DNA from: Pseudomonadota bacterium | GTDB lineage: Bacteria; Pseudomonadota; Alphaproteobacteria; Rhizobiales; Xanthobacteraceae | Length of the DNA stretch: 36,495 nucleotides | Assembly: GCA_023442085.1 (NCBI GenBank) | Contig: JAEZMT010000332.1 | Location: 1-36,495 of the forward strand | Direction: 5' to 3' | Part shown: positions 24,351 to 33,211 of the stretch, piece by piece | Position numbering within the stretch: position 1 is the stretch's first letter | Layout of the letters: each line of letters starts with the position of its first letter | Notes under the pieces: model-generated | The model's input: the letters and a program-made list of their open reading frames with translations, nothing else | What the model was told of the DNA's origin: nothing | Databases searched by the model: none | Program-made: the position numbers and the translations under genes

Positions 24351-25499
24351 TTAGCGGAAATCGCCGGTGGCGACGGGGTCGGAGGCCGGGAAGCTCTCCT
24401 CCAGCGCCTCGTCCAGCAGCGCCCCGTCGGCGGTGGGATAGTCGATGTAGCCCTCCGGTCCCTGGGTGTACCAGGTCTCCATCTGGTCCGGTGCCAGCGG
24501 GATGCCGCGCCGGATGCGGGTGGGCAGGTCGGGATTGGCGAGGAAGCCCCGTCCGAAGGCGATGGCGTCAGCCTCGCCCTTCTCCAGCGCGGCCGCGGCG
24601 CGGGCGCCGTCGAAATCGGAATTCAGCACCAGCCGCCCGTCGAACACGGCGCGGATCTCGGGATGCACCGGCGGATGGTCGGGCTTGCCCCGCGTGCCGT
24701 CCGGCGGCGGCTCGCGCAGTTCGAGGAAGGCGATGCCGATCTCCGACAGGAGCTTCGCCGCGTGGCGGAACAGCGGCACCGGATCGGGATCGTTGACGCC
24801 CTGGCTCTCGCCGTTGGGGGAGAGGCGCACGCCGGTGCGGTCGGCGCCGATCTCCCCGGCCACCGCCTCCGTCACCTCGCGCAGCAGCCGCGCGCGGTTC
24901 TCGATGGAGCCGCCATAGGCATCCGTCCGGTGATTGGCCGAGGCGCGCAGGAACTGGTCGATGAGATAGCCGTTGGCGGCATGGATCTCCACGCCGTCGA
25001 AGCCGGCGAGACGGGCGTTGCGCGCGCCCCGGCGATAGTCGTCCAGCAGGGCGGGAATCTCGCTGGCGTCGAGGGCGCGCGCCTCGGCGTGGGGCTGCTT
25101 GCCGTCATAGGTGTGGGCATAGGCGGGCGCCGTGGTGGCCGAGGCGGAAACCGCCTTGGCCCCATCGAGGAAGCTCGGATGCACGATCCGCCCCATGTGC
25201 CAGAGCTGGCAGACGATGCGCCCGCCGGCCTGCTTCACCGCTTCCGTCACCGGCTGCCAGGCTGCGACCTGCTCGTCGCTCCAGATGCCCGGCGCGAAGG
25301 GCCAGCCGGTGCCCTGCCGGCTGATGCCGGTGGCCTCGGAGATGATGAGGCCAGCGCTGGCGCGCTGGGCGTAATACTCCGCCATGATCGGGGTGGCCAC
25401 ATGCTGGCGCGTGCCGCGTGCGCGGGTGAGCGGCGCCATGAACATGCGGTTCGGCGCCGCGATGGCGCCGAGCTGGATGGGATCGAACAAGGTGGGCAT
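24351..25499 (-). CDS. Old Yellow Enzyme, NADH:flavin oxidoreductase
   Basis: The 382-residue protein is an FMN-dependent ene-reductase of the OYE/NemA type, which reduces activated double bonds, nitrate esters or similar electrophiles. The substrate-binding pair is His173 and Asn176 in EIHAANGYLIDQFL. The FMN-contact stretches WHMGR, NHRTDAYGGSIENRARLL and AIAFGRGFLANPDL are present. The protein ends with an extension, LLDEALEESFPASDP then VATGDFR. This DEALEESFPASDP tail is a short motif that I recall from many alphaproteobacterial proteins of unrelated function. The ATG at 25499 has AGGAGA eight bases upstream. Its leader holds three tandem 18-bp repeats. Confidence 0.92.
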   Translation of the reverse strand: MPTLFDPIQLGAIAAPNRMFMAPLTRARGTRQHVATPIMAEYYAQRASAGLIISEATGISRQGTGWPFAPGIWSDEQVAAWQPVTEAVKQAGGRIVCQLWHMGRIVHPSFLDGAKAVSASATTAPAYAHTYDGKQPHAEARALDASEIPALLDDYRRGARNARLAGFDGVEIHAANGYLIDQFLRASANHRTDAYGGSIENRARLLREVTEAVAGEIGADRTGVRLSPNGESQGVNDPDPVPLFRHAAKLLSEIGIAFLELREPPPDGTRGKPDHPPVHPEIRAVFDGRLVLNSDFDGARAAAALEKGEADAIAFGRGFLANPDLPTRIRRGIPLAPDQMETWYTQGPEGYIDYPTADGALLDEALEESFPASDPVATGDFR

Positions 25500-25553
25500 G
25501 GGCGTTCTCCTGGGCAACTACATTCTCTTGGGCAACCACATTCTCTTGGGCAT
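25500..25553 (-). repeat. Three tandem 18-bp repeats in the OYE leader
   Basis: On the minus strand the units are TTGCCCAAGAGAATGTGG, TTGCCCAAGAGAATGTAG and the diverged TTGCCCAGGAGAACGCCC, which runs into the OYE start codon. The last unit supplies the OYE ribosome site. The first two each carry AAGAGA directly before an ATG that leads only to a stop, so they can form start-stop mini-frames. Confidence 0.75.
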
Positions 25554-25696
25554 GGCCGGCACCGCGTGTCAGGCGTTTTTGCGCGCCGGACGTGCGGAAC
25601 CGTGAAGCAAACGAACACGCCGGCGCCCCGCAAGGAGACGCCGGCGACGGGGCCGGATGGACCGCCCGACCTGAGGCCGGGCGGTGGGATGGCGCA

Positions 25697-27430
25697 TCAG
25701 CGCGGCAGCAGATTGGTCTCGGCGAGGTCGATCACCTCGTCGCCGCGCCCGCTGATCACCGCGCGGAGCAGCCAGAGGCTGAACCCCTTCACCTCCTCGG
25801 CCTCGATCGTGGGTGGCATGGAGAGTTCCTGCCCCGCGGTCACCACGTCGAGGAGCGCGGGGCCGTCGTGGGCGAGAATGTCGTTCAGAGCGCCCGGCAG
25901 GTCACCCGGATCCTCCACCCGGATGGCGTGGATGCCGATGGCCCGCGCCATGGCGGCGAAATCGGGATTCTCAAGATCGACGCCGGTCTCCAGAAAGCCG
26001 CCGGCCTTCATCTCCAGCGCCACGAAGCCGAGCACGCCGTTGTTGAGGACGACGATTTTCACCGGCGTCTTCGTCTGCACCAGCGTCACCAGCTCGCCCA
26101 TGAGCATGGTGAGGCCGCCGTCGCCGGAAAAGGAGATCACCTGCCGACCCGGCTGGGCGGCCTGGATTCCCATGGCCTGCGGCAGGGCATTGGCCATCGA
26201 GCCGTGGACGAGGGAGCCCACCAGCCGCCGCTGGCCGTTCATCTTCAGGTAGCGCGCGGCCCAGATGGTCGGCGTGCCCACGTCGAAGGTGAAGACGGCA
26301 TCCTCATCCGCCGTGTCGCTCAGCATCTTCGCCAGATACTGCGGATGAATCAGCCGGTTGCCGGGCGTGCCCACGGCGAGGCTGTCGAGGCCCTCGCGGG
26401 AGGTCTTGTAGGCGGCGAGCGCCGTATCGAGGTGGCTGCGGTCGTCCTTGACGGTCAGGCGCGGCTTAAGCGCCCGGAGCGTCGCGCCCACGTCGCCCAC
26501 CACGCCGAGATCGAGCTTGCAGCGCCGGCCGAGCTGCTCGGGACGGATGTCGACCTGGGCGATGCGGATGCCGGTGGGCAGGAACTGCTTGTAGGGGAAA
26601 TCGGTGCCCAGCATCAGCAGCAGGTCGCACGCATGCATGGCGTCGTAGCCGGACCTGAAGCCGATGAAGCCGGTCATGCCCACGTCGTAGGGGTTGCTGT
26701 ACTCGACCCACTCCTTGCCGCCGAGGGCGTGGACCATGGGGCTCTTGAGGGTCTCGGCGAGGGCCATCAGATCGGCGTGCGCGCCGGCGCAGCCCCGGCC
26801 GCAGAACAGGGTGACGCGCTCCGCCCCGTTCAGCAGTTCCGCCAGCGCGTCGAGTTCGGCATCGGCGGGGGTCACGACGGGCGCCGGCGGCAGCAGGCCG
26901 GCGGGGGCGGAAGGGCCACGCTCGGGCGCCGGACGCAGCGCCACGTCGCCGGGGATCACCACCACCGCCACGCCGCGCTTGCCGACCGCCGCGCGGATCG
27001 CATTCTCAAGCACATAGGGCAGCTGGCGCGGGTCGGACACCAGCTCGCAATAGACGCTGCATTCCGCGAACAGCGACTGTGGATGCGTCTCCTGGAAATA
27101 GCCGCCGCCGATCTCCGCCGATGGGATCTGCGCGGCGATGGCCAGCACCGGCACGCGGCTGCGCTGGGCATCGAACAGGCCGTTGATGAGATGCAGGTTG
27201 CCCGGCCCGCAGGAGCCGGCGCACACCGCGAGCCTGCCGGTGATCTGCGCCTCGCCCGCCGCCGCGAAGGCCGCCGCCTCCTCGTGGCGCACATGGAACC
27301 AGTCGATGCCGCCATGGCGCCTCAGGGCATCGGTGAGACCGTTCAGGCTGTCGCCGACGACGCCGAAGATCCGCTCGACCCCGGCGCCGGCCAGAACATC
27401 GACCATCAGATCCGCAACCTTGCGTGCCAT
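25697..27430 (-). CDS. poxB: Thiamine-diphosphate pyruvate oxidase/dehydrogenase (quinone), PoxB type
   Basis: The 577-residue protein is a ThDP enzyme of the acetolactate synthase/pyruvate oxidase family. The catalytic glutamate is Glu50 in HVRHEEAAAF, followed by AGSCGPGNLHLINGL. The ThDP/Mg motif GDGGLTMLMGE begins a segment that ends KIVVLNN. FAD-domain features such as RIAQVDIRPEQLGRR are also visible. PoxB oxidises pyruvate to acetate and CO2 and passes electrons to quinone at the membrane. The C-terminus is about the normal length and holds the region PoxB uses for lipid binding. ATG 27430 has AGGAG eight bases upstream. It is monocistronic. It could supply quinol to the cytochrome bd oxidase and acetate to the ActP-like symporter; both links are inferred. 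Confidence 0.9.
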   Translation of the reverse strand: MARKVADLMVDVLAGAGVERIFGVVGDSLNGLTDALRRHGGIDWFHVRHEEAAAFAAAGEAQITGRLAVCAGSCGPGNLHLINGLFDAQRSRVPVLAIAAQIPSAEIGGGYFQETHPQSLFAECSVYCELVSDPRQLPYVLENAIRAAVGKRGVAVVVIPGDVALRPAPERGPSAPAGLLPPAPVVTPADAELDALAELLNGAERVTLFCGRGCAGAHADLMALAETLKSPMVHALGGKEWVEYSNPYDVGMTGFIGFRSGYDAMHACDLLLMLGTDFPYKQFLPTGIRIAQVDIRPEQLGRRCKLDLGVVGDVGATLRALKPRLTVKDDRSHLDTALAAYKTSREGLDSLAVGTPGNRLIHPQYLAKMLSDTADEDAVFTFDVGTPTIWAARYLKMNGQRRLVGSLVHGSMANALPQAMGIQAAQPGRQVISFSGDGGLTMLMGELVTLVQTKTPVKIVVLNNGVLGFVALEMKAGGFLETGVDLENPDFAAMARAIGIHAIRVEDPGDLPGALNDILAHDGPALLDVVTAGQELSMPPTIEAEEVKGFSLWLLRAVISGRGDEVIDLAETNLLPR

Positions 27431-27951
27431 TCGCAAACTCCTTCTGCATCCTGGCATGAGATTGCCGGCGGCACGTGGCGGCAGGCTTGGACGATCGCGC
27501 CGGCGTTGGCGTTTCCCGTCCCAGGTCGCACCCATCACCTCTTCCATCGAGGGGAGTGCAGCAGGCCGCCCGGTGCCGTCGCGCCCACGACCACGATCGT
27601 TCAAGGCGACCGGAACAATCGACAAGAGACCGGCCCCTGAGCTTGGCAAGATCGCGGCGATTGGTGCAACGCATCACACGCGAGACTCGATGACTGCGAA
27701 CGCGGCGAAGCCCCCTCGCCATGCATGTCCCCTTCTCCCTCTTGCGCAGGTCGCGGGACGCCTTGACGCGGGCGTCGTCCCATGTGTTATTTGATCGAAT
27801 GATAAATAGCAAGATGCCCGCGTTCCCGCGCCCTCCGCGCAGCAGCGTAAATCGCCGGGTGGGACATCAGATGGCGTTACGGAGAGCCCTGCGTTTTCGC
27901 TGCCGACGCGGCGTGCAGGTGTCGTTGCATTGATCGGGTGAAAGACCGCCA
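27431..27951. other. 521-bp divergent intergenic region
   Basis: It separates poxB (minus) and the large fusion kinase gene (plus). I find no gene and no copy of the 14-bp box. The only distinct element is an AT-rich block at 27787-27810, with TTTGATCGAATGATAAA, which may hold promoter elements for either direction. Confidence 0.6.
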
Positions 27952-30900
27952 GTGGACAGAGCGCGCGACTTCGACGGCACCAGCCCCCTGCTCCGCAGCG
28001 GCGGAATGGATGCTGCATCCTTCGACCGCCTCGCGCTGACGTCCGCGACCATCCGGGACGGCAGCGGCGACGGCCTTGAATCCTTTCTCGCGCAAGACGA
28101 GCTGACGGGCGAGCGCTGGCGGGTGAGATCCGCTCTGCGGGGCAGCCCGGCGGCCGCGCGTCTCGATCGGGAAGCGGCGCTGGCGCTCGGGCTGCCGGCC
28201 GACCTTGCGGACCCGCCCCTGCGGCTGGAGCACCGCAACCGGGTGATCCTGCTCTATCCCGATCGCCCGATGGCGACCCTCGCGGACCTGACCCCAGGCA
28301 CACTTGCCCCTGATGCGCTGCTCGATCTCGGCACCGCCATCGCCGGCGCGCTCGCCCGGCTGCACGCCCTCGGCGCCGTCCATGGCGGCCTCAGGCCGCC
28401 CTGCGTGCTGCTGGAGGAACGGGGGCGGGTGCGGTTCCGCCATCTCGTCGGCGCCGCCGGCAGCGACGCGCAGACGTTCGCGGCGGCCGACGCCATCGCC
28501 CATGCCGCCCCGGAGCAGGCCCGGCTCCATCGCCCCGCCTGCGATGCGCGCAGCGATCTCTATGCGCTGGGCGTGCTGCTCTACACGCTCCTCGTCGGCC
28601 GGCTGCCGCTCCAGGCTGCCAGCATGGCGGAATGGCTGCATGCCCATGTGGCGGTCGAGCCGCCGCGCCCGGGCACCGCGCGCGCCGACGTGCCGCCCGT
28701 GATCGATGCCATCCTCATGAAGCTCATCGCCAAGGATCCAGAGCAGCGCTACCAGAGCGCCGACGCGCTGGGGATCGACCTGCGCCTAGCCCGCGCCGCG
28801 CTGGCGGCGGGCGACGGTGCGGCGGGCTTCCCGCTCGGCCGGGGCGAGCTGGCCCGGCAGGGCATCGCGGCGCGCGGCCTGTTCGGCCGGGCCTCGCAGC
28901 TGTCGCAGTTGGTGGACGCCTTTGGGCGCGTCCCCGGCGCGGGCTCCGGCGCGCTGGTCCTGATCCACGGCGAGGCGGGGGCAGGCAAGTCCGCGCTGGT
29001 CGAGCATTTCGCGAAGGCCTGGCTGCCGTCGGACGCGCAGTTCGCCGCCGGCAAGAGCGTGCTGTTGCAGGAGGGGATGCCCTATGCCCCGTTCGCCCAG
29101 GCGCTGCGCACCCTCGTCATGCGCGCGCTCGGGGAAAGTGCCGAGGTGCTGGACGGAATCAGGGAGCGCCTCGCCTCCCACCTGACGGGCTACAGCGGCC
29201 TTCTGATCGATCTCGTGCCCGAGGCCGAGTTCATACTCCCGGACGGCACCGCGCTGCCCGAGGTGGCCGCCAGCCTGGCGCAGGCGCGCGTGGTGCGGGT
29301 GGTGATCCAGACGCTGAAGGCGTTCGCGACGCCCGACCGGCCGCTCGTCCTGTTCCTCGACGACCTGCAATGGATGGATGCGGCCAGCCTCGGCGCGCTT
29401 CAGGCGCTGATCCGCGAGGCGCCGCCCCATCTCATGGTGATCGGCAGCTATCGCGCGGAGGAGGCGGCCCGCCATCCGGAGCTTTCCCGCCTGCTGACGG
29501 AGGCGCGCTCCGGCCCGCTGCCGGCCACCGACATCCACATCGGCCCCCTCTCGCCGGCCGAGACGCTGGACTGCGTCGCGAGCGCGCTCAACGGCGCGCC
29601 GGAGGACCTCGGCGAACTCGCGGACATCATCCATCGCAGGACCGGTGGCAACGCGTTTTTCGTGCGGCAGCTTCTTCAGACGCTGTTCGACGACAAGGTG
29701 CTCGCGTTCGATCCCGAGGCGCGGCGCTGGCACTGGGATGCGCTGCGCTTCGGCGCCTACGCCTCCGTGTCCGACTTCATGCTGCAACGGCTGGATGCCC
29801 TGGCGCCGGCCCAGCGCGGCATGCTGCAACGGCTCGCCAGCGTGGGCGGGCGCTTTCCCGCAGCCCATGCCACGCGTCTGTTCGACCGGTCGGAGGACGA
29901 GACGGCGCGCAGCGCGGCCGCGCTCCTGGAGGCCGGCCTGCTCCTGCGGCAGGATGCGGATTACGTCATCGCCCACGACCGCGTTCTCGAAGCCGCTTAC
30001 GCCTCTCTCCCCGAGGCGGATCGCCCCTGCGAGCATCTCGCCATCGCCCGCCGCCTGATGGAGATCGCGCGCGAGGGCGAAGCGGACTGGGCCTTCGCAC
30101 TCGCCGCGCAGATCGAGCGGGCGGACCGCTCCGCGCTCGACGCCGCGGAGCGCGTGACCTTCGTGACCGCCCTCAAGACAGCGGCGCGCCACGCCCGCAA
30201 GTCAGGCGCCGTGCAGCAGGCGGCCGGGTCCATCGAGACCGCCCGTGCGCTCATGCCCGCCGACTGGCAGGAGACCCACCGCGCGCTGTTCGCGGAGGTG
30301 AAATGGCTGCATTGCGACAGCCTCATCAGCCTCGGGCGCACCGACGAGGCGTTGCCGGCCATCGACCGCAGCCTCGCCCTCGCCGCCACCCCGGTGGAGC
30401 GGGCCGACCTCTATCGCCTGAAGGCCATCGCACGGATCATCCGCTCGGACTATGAAGGCGCGATCGACGAGGCGCTGGCGGGGCTCGCCCTGCTCGGTGT
30501 CGAACTCGATCGCACGGTGAGCGACACGGACCTCGCGACGGCCTATGCCGCGTGCAGCGCCCGTCTCAACGCCGTCGATGTGTCCGCCTTGCGCGGCCTG
30601 CCGGAGATCACCGACCCCACGCTGCGCGCGGTGCTCGCCCTGCTCTCCACCCTCAGCGCATCGTTCTTCGTGCGCGGCGGCCTGCGCCTGCTGCACCTCA
30701 TCAAGATCGTCGAGCTGACGCTCGACCACGGAATGACGCCCGAGGCGGCCTACGGCTTCGCCTGGTTCGGCGTGCTCGGCGCGGACATCTACGGCGCCTA
30801 CGAGGACGGGTTGAGCTACGCCATGATGGCGCAGGAGATCGTCCAGCGGGATGGCTACGAGGCGCAGCAGACGGCGATCCTGCTCGCGCTCGATCAGGTG

Positions 30901-33117
30901 GGCGCGTGGACGCGCCCCCTGCGCTTCGCCCTCGACCGCGCGCGGGAGGCGGCACAGATCGGCTTTGCGGCCGGCGATCTCGGCTGGGCCTGCTACGCCC
31001 GCAATCACATCGCGTCCAACATGCTGATGCTGGGCGCTCCCCTCTCCGCCGTGCGGGACGACATCGAGGAGGGGCTGGCCTGGACCCGTCAGTTCAGATA
31101 CCGCGACATCGAGCTGATCCTCATGGCGCAGGGCCGCTTCGTGGATGCGCTCACCTCCGGGGATCACGACGGCGCGCAGGTGGTGCCGGACGACGAGGTC
31201 ACCTCTCTGGCGACCCTGTTCTGGGTCCGCCACTATGCCGGCATGGCCGCGTTCCTGCTCGGCGATTTCGACCGCGCGCTGGTGCATCTGGAAAAGGCGA
31301 CGGCGCTGAGCTGGGCGGCGCCGGCTCATATCGACACGGCGGCGTGCGCGCTCTTCCTTGCCCTTGCGGTGGCGCGCACCAGCACCGGCCCGGCCGCCCG
31401 CAAGGTCGCGCTGGAGCGGATCGACGCCACGCGGCAGCGCTTCGCCGAGCGGGCACGGCGCAATCCCTCCACCTTCGAATGCAAGCACCTGCTGCTGGAG
31501 GCAGAAGCCGCGCGGCTGGCCGGACGGACGGCGGAGGCGCAGCGCCTCTATGAGCAGGCCGCGGACGCAGCGGAGGCCAGCGGCTTCGTGCACGAGCAGG
31601 CGCTGGCCTACGAGCTGGCGGCTTATTGCTGCCGGGAAGCCGGGCTCGAGATTCCCGCCGGCGGATACATGCAGGCGGCGATCAGCCACTACCGGCACTG
31701 GGGCGCCGCGGGCAAGGCGGACCAGCTGCTGCGCGCCTTCCCGCTCCTCGGCGGCGGGGCCGGCGCGCGCCCGCTGCCGGCGGGCGCTCTGGCGCCGGAG
31801 CCGGCCGGACAGGGCGGCCTCAATCTCGAAGTCATGACCCGCGCCGCGCAGACGCTCGCCGAGACGGTGGGGCTCGATCAGGTCATCCGCACCCTGATGC
31901 GGGAGATGATCGTCCATGCCGGCGCGCAATATGGCCTCCTCATGCTGATGCGCGCCGACCAGCCGGTGATCGAGGCCTCGGCGCGCATCGCGAACCAGCA
32001 GGTGGACGTGGACCTGCGCTCGGCCGTCCCCACCGCGCAGGATCTGCCGCTGGCCCTGCTCAACACGGTGATGCGCACGCGCCGCACCGCCGTCTTCGCC
32101 GACGCCGCCCGCGAAGTTCCGGCGCTCCGCCCCGCGGGACACGGCGGCGCGCCCGCGCGCTCGCTGCTGTTCATGCCGCTCATCAAGCGCGGCAGCCTCG
32201 TCGGCATCCTCTATCTGGAGAACAGCCTCGCGGCGGACGTCTTCACGCCGAACCGCACGGCGCTGCTGGAGCTGCTGGCGACGCAGGCCGCCATCTCGCT
32301 CGATGCCGCCCGCCTCTACAACGATCTCATGGACGAGAACACGCGGCGGGCCAGCGCGGAGTTCGACCTGCGCGAGGCGCGGGCGGAGCTGGGGCGGGCC
32401 TCGCGCATGATGGCCATGGGCAATTACGCCGCCTCCATCGCCCACGAGATCAACCAGCCGCTGACCAGCATCGTCGCCAGCGCGGATGCAGCCATGCGCT
32501 GGCTCAGGAGGGCCGAGCCGGATGTGGGCGAGGCGCTGCAAGGCGTGGAGCAGATCCGCGCCTCGGGCATGCGCGCGGCGGGCATCGTCAAATCCCTGCG
32601 CGCCCTGGCCAAGCGCTCGGCGCCGACGCTGGAGCCGATCCACCTCGAAGACCTCGCCGAGGACGTGCTGCGGCTGGTGGTCAAGGATCTCCAGGCAAAC
32701 GGCATCGTGCTCGACACCCGCCTCGCGGGAAACCGGCGTCTTGTGGAGGCCGATCCGGTGCAGCTCCAGCAGGTGGTGTTCAACCTCATCACCAACGCCA
32801 TCCACGCCATGGAGACGACCGACCCCGGCCGGCGGCGGCTGACCATCGAGACGGTGCAGGAGGCGGGAGAGGTGCGCCTGAGCATCGCCGACACCGGCTG
32901 CGGCATGAGCAAGGACGTGCTCGCCCGCATCTTCGAACCCTTCTTCACCACCAAGCACGCCGGCATGGGCATCGGCCTGTCCATCTGCCGCTCCATCATC
33001 GACGCGCACGGTGGCGAGCTGCGGGCGCGCTCGACCGTGGGAGAGGGCAGCGTCTTCTTCTTCAGCCTGAAGGGGCTCGATGACACCGCCCGGCAGGAAC
33101 CGGACGCGCAAACCTGA
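27952..33117 (+). CDS. Fusion of degenerate Ser/Thr kinase, ATPase and GAF-histidine kinase
   Basis: The 1,721-residue protein has a protein-kinase-like domain at about residues 45-285, an AAA/NACHT-like ATPase (Walker A GEAGAGKS near 341-348, Walker B LFLDDLQWMD near 468), a long helical TPR-like region to about 1270, a GAF domain at about 1295-1460, and a histidine kinase core with His1498 in SIAHEINQPL, then NLITNAIHAM, DTGCGMS and GMGIGLSIC. Proteins of this architecture are often annotated as trifunctional kinases. The catalytic loop reads HGGLRPPCVLL instead of HRDxKPxNIL, and DFG is absent, so the first domain is probably inactive. The start is uncertain: GTG 27952 or ATG 28006. The histidine kinase core is close to that at 3419-4921. 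No response regulator is adjacent. Confidence 0.9.
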   Translation: MDRARDFDGTSPLLRSGGMDAASFDRLALTSATIRDGSGDGLESFLAQDELTGERWRVRSALRGSPAAARLDREAALALGLPADLADPPLRLEHRNRVILLYPDRPMATLADLTPGTLAPDALLDLGTAIAGALARLHALGAVHGGLRPPCVLLEERGRVRFRHLVGAAGSDAQTFAAADAIAHAAPEQARLHRPACDARSDLYALGVLLYTLLVGRLPLQAASMAEWLHAHVAVEPPRPGTARADVPPVIDAILMKLIAKDPEQRYQSADALGIDLRLARAALAAGDGAAGFPLGRGELARQGIAARGLFGRASQLSQLVDAFGRVPGAGSGALVLIHGEAGAGKSALVEHFAKAWLPSDAQFAAGKSVLLQEGMPYAPFAQALRTLVMRALGESAEVLDGIRERLASHLTGYSGLLIDLVPEAEFILPDGTALPEVAASLAQARVVRVVIQTLKAFATPDRPLVLFLDDLQWMDAASLGALQALIREAPPHLMVIGSYRAEEAARHPELSRLLTEARSGPLPATDIHIGPLSPAETLDCVASALNGAPEDLGELADIIHRRTGGNAFFVRQLLQTLFDDKVLAFDPEARRWHWDALRFGAYASVSDFMLQRLDALAPAQRGMLQRLASVGGRFPAAHATRLFDRSEDETARSAAALLEAGLLLRQDADYVIAHDRVLEAAYASLPEADRPCEHLAIARRLMEIAREGEADWAFALAAQIERADRSALDAAERVTFVTALKTAARHARKSGAVQQAAGSIETARALMPADWQETHRALFAEVKWLHCDSLISLGRTDEALPAIDRSLALAATPVERADLYRLKAIARIIRSDYEGAIDEALAGLALLGVELDRTVSDTDLATAYAACSARLNAVDVSALRGLPEITDPTLRAVLALLSTLSASFFVRGGLRLLHLIKIVELTLDHGMTPEAAYGFAWFGVLGADIYGAYEDGLSYAMMAQEIVQRDGYEAQQTAILLALDQVGAWTRPLRFALDRAREAAQIGFAAGDLGWACYARNHIASNMLMLGAPLSAVRDDIEEGLAWTRQFRYRDIELILMAQGRFVDALTSGDHDGAQVVPDDEVTSLATLFWVRHYAGMAAFLLGDFDRALVHLEKATALSWAAPAHIDTAACALFLALAVARTSTGPAARKVALERIDATRQRFAERARRNPSTFECKHLLLEAEAARLAGRTAEAQRLYEQAADAAEASGFVHEQALAYELAAYCCREAGLEIPAGGYMQAAISHYRHWGAAGKADQLLRAFPLLGGGAGARPLPAGALAPEPAGQGGLNLEVMTRAAQTLAETVGLDQVIRTLMREMIVHAGAQYGLLMLMRADQPVIEASARIANQQVDVDLRSAVPTAQDLPLALLNTVMRTRRTAVFADAAREVPALRPAGHGGAPARSLLFMPLIKRGSLVGILYLENSLAADVFTPNRTALLELLATQAAISLDAARLYNDLMDENTRRASAEFDLREARAELGRASRMMAMGNYAASIAHEINQPLTSIVASADAAMRWLRRAEPDVGEALQGVEQIRASGMRAAGIVKSLRALAKRSAPTLEPIHLEDLAEDVLRLVVKDLQANGIVLDTRLAGNRRLVEADPVQLQQVVFNLITNAIHAMETTDPGRRRLTIETVQEAGEVRLSIADTGCGMSKDVLARIFEPFFTTKHAGMGIGLSICRSIIDAHGGELRARSTVGEGSVFFFSLKGLDDTARQEPDAQT

Positions 33118-33122
33118 GTATA
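33109..33122 (+). promoter_or_regulatory. 14-bp inverted repeat with -10 (site 9)
   Basis: CAAAC CTGA GTATA matches the box and overlaps the stop codon of the fusion kinase. CATAAG at 33147-33152 begins exactly 25 bp after it. The flavoprotein start is 89 bp downstream. Confidence 0.7.
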
Positions 33123-33130
33123 GAAGACGT

Positions 33131-33165
33131 GGGCCGCCCGACCGGCCATAAGATGCGGGCGGCCC
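33131..33165. repeat. 10-bp inverted repeat around predicted -10
   Basis: GGGCCGCCCG and CGGGCGGCCC are perfect complements with a 15-base loop that contains the predicted -10 CATAAG. No T-run follows. It may act as a weak terminator for the kinase gene or as an operator. Confidence 0.55.
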
Positions 33166-33211
33166 GCGCGGACGGCAGCGCCGGAGCACCAATCCCGGAC
33201 TGGAGGTCATC

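Noticed and set aside
25662..25684. Hairpin after poxB as a terminator
   Set aside because: The stem is good (7 bp plus 2) but has an internal mismatch and no T-run on the minus strand, so I did not list it.
23367..26252. Plus-strand frame of about 960 codons across cydB, OYE and poxB
   Set aside because: It crosses a strong terminator and three recognisable genes in other frames, so it is chance.
27790..27806. TTTGATCGAATGATAAA as a possible FixK/Fnr box upstream of poxB or the fusion kinase
   Set aside because: The half-sites are imperfect and the spacing is one base too long for the TTGAT-N4-ATCAA consensus.
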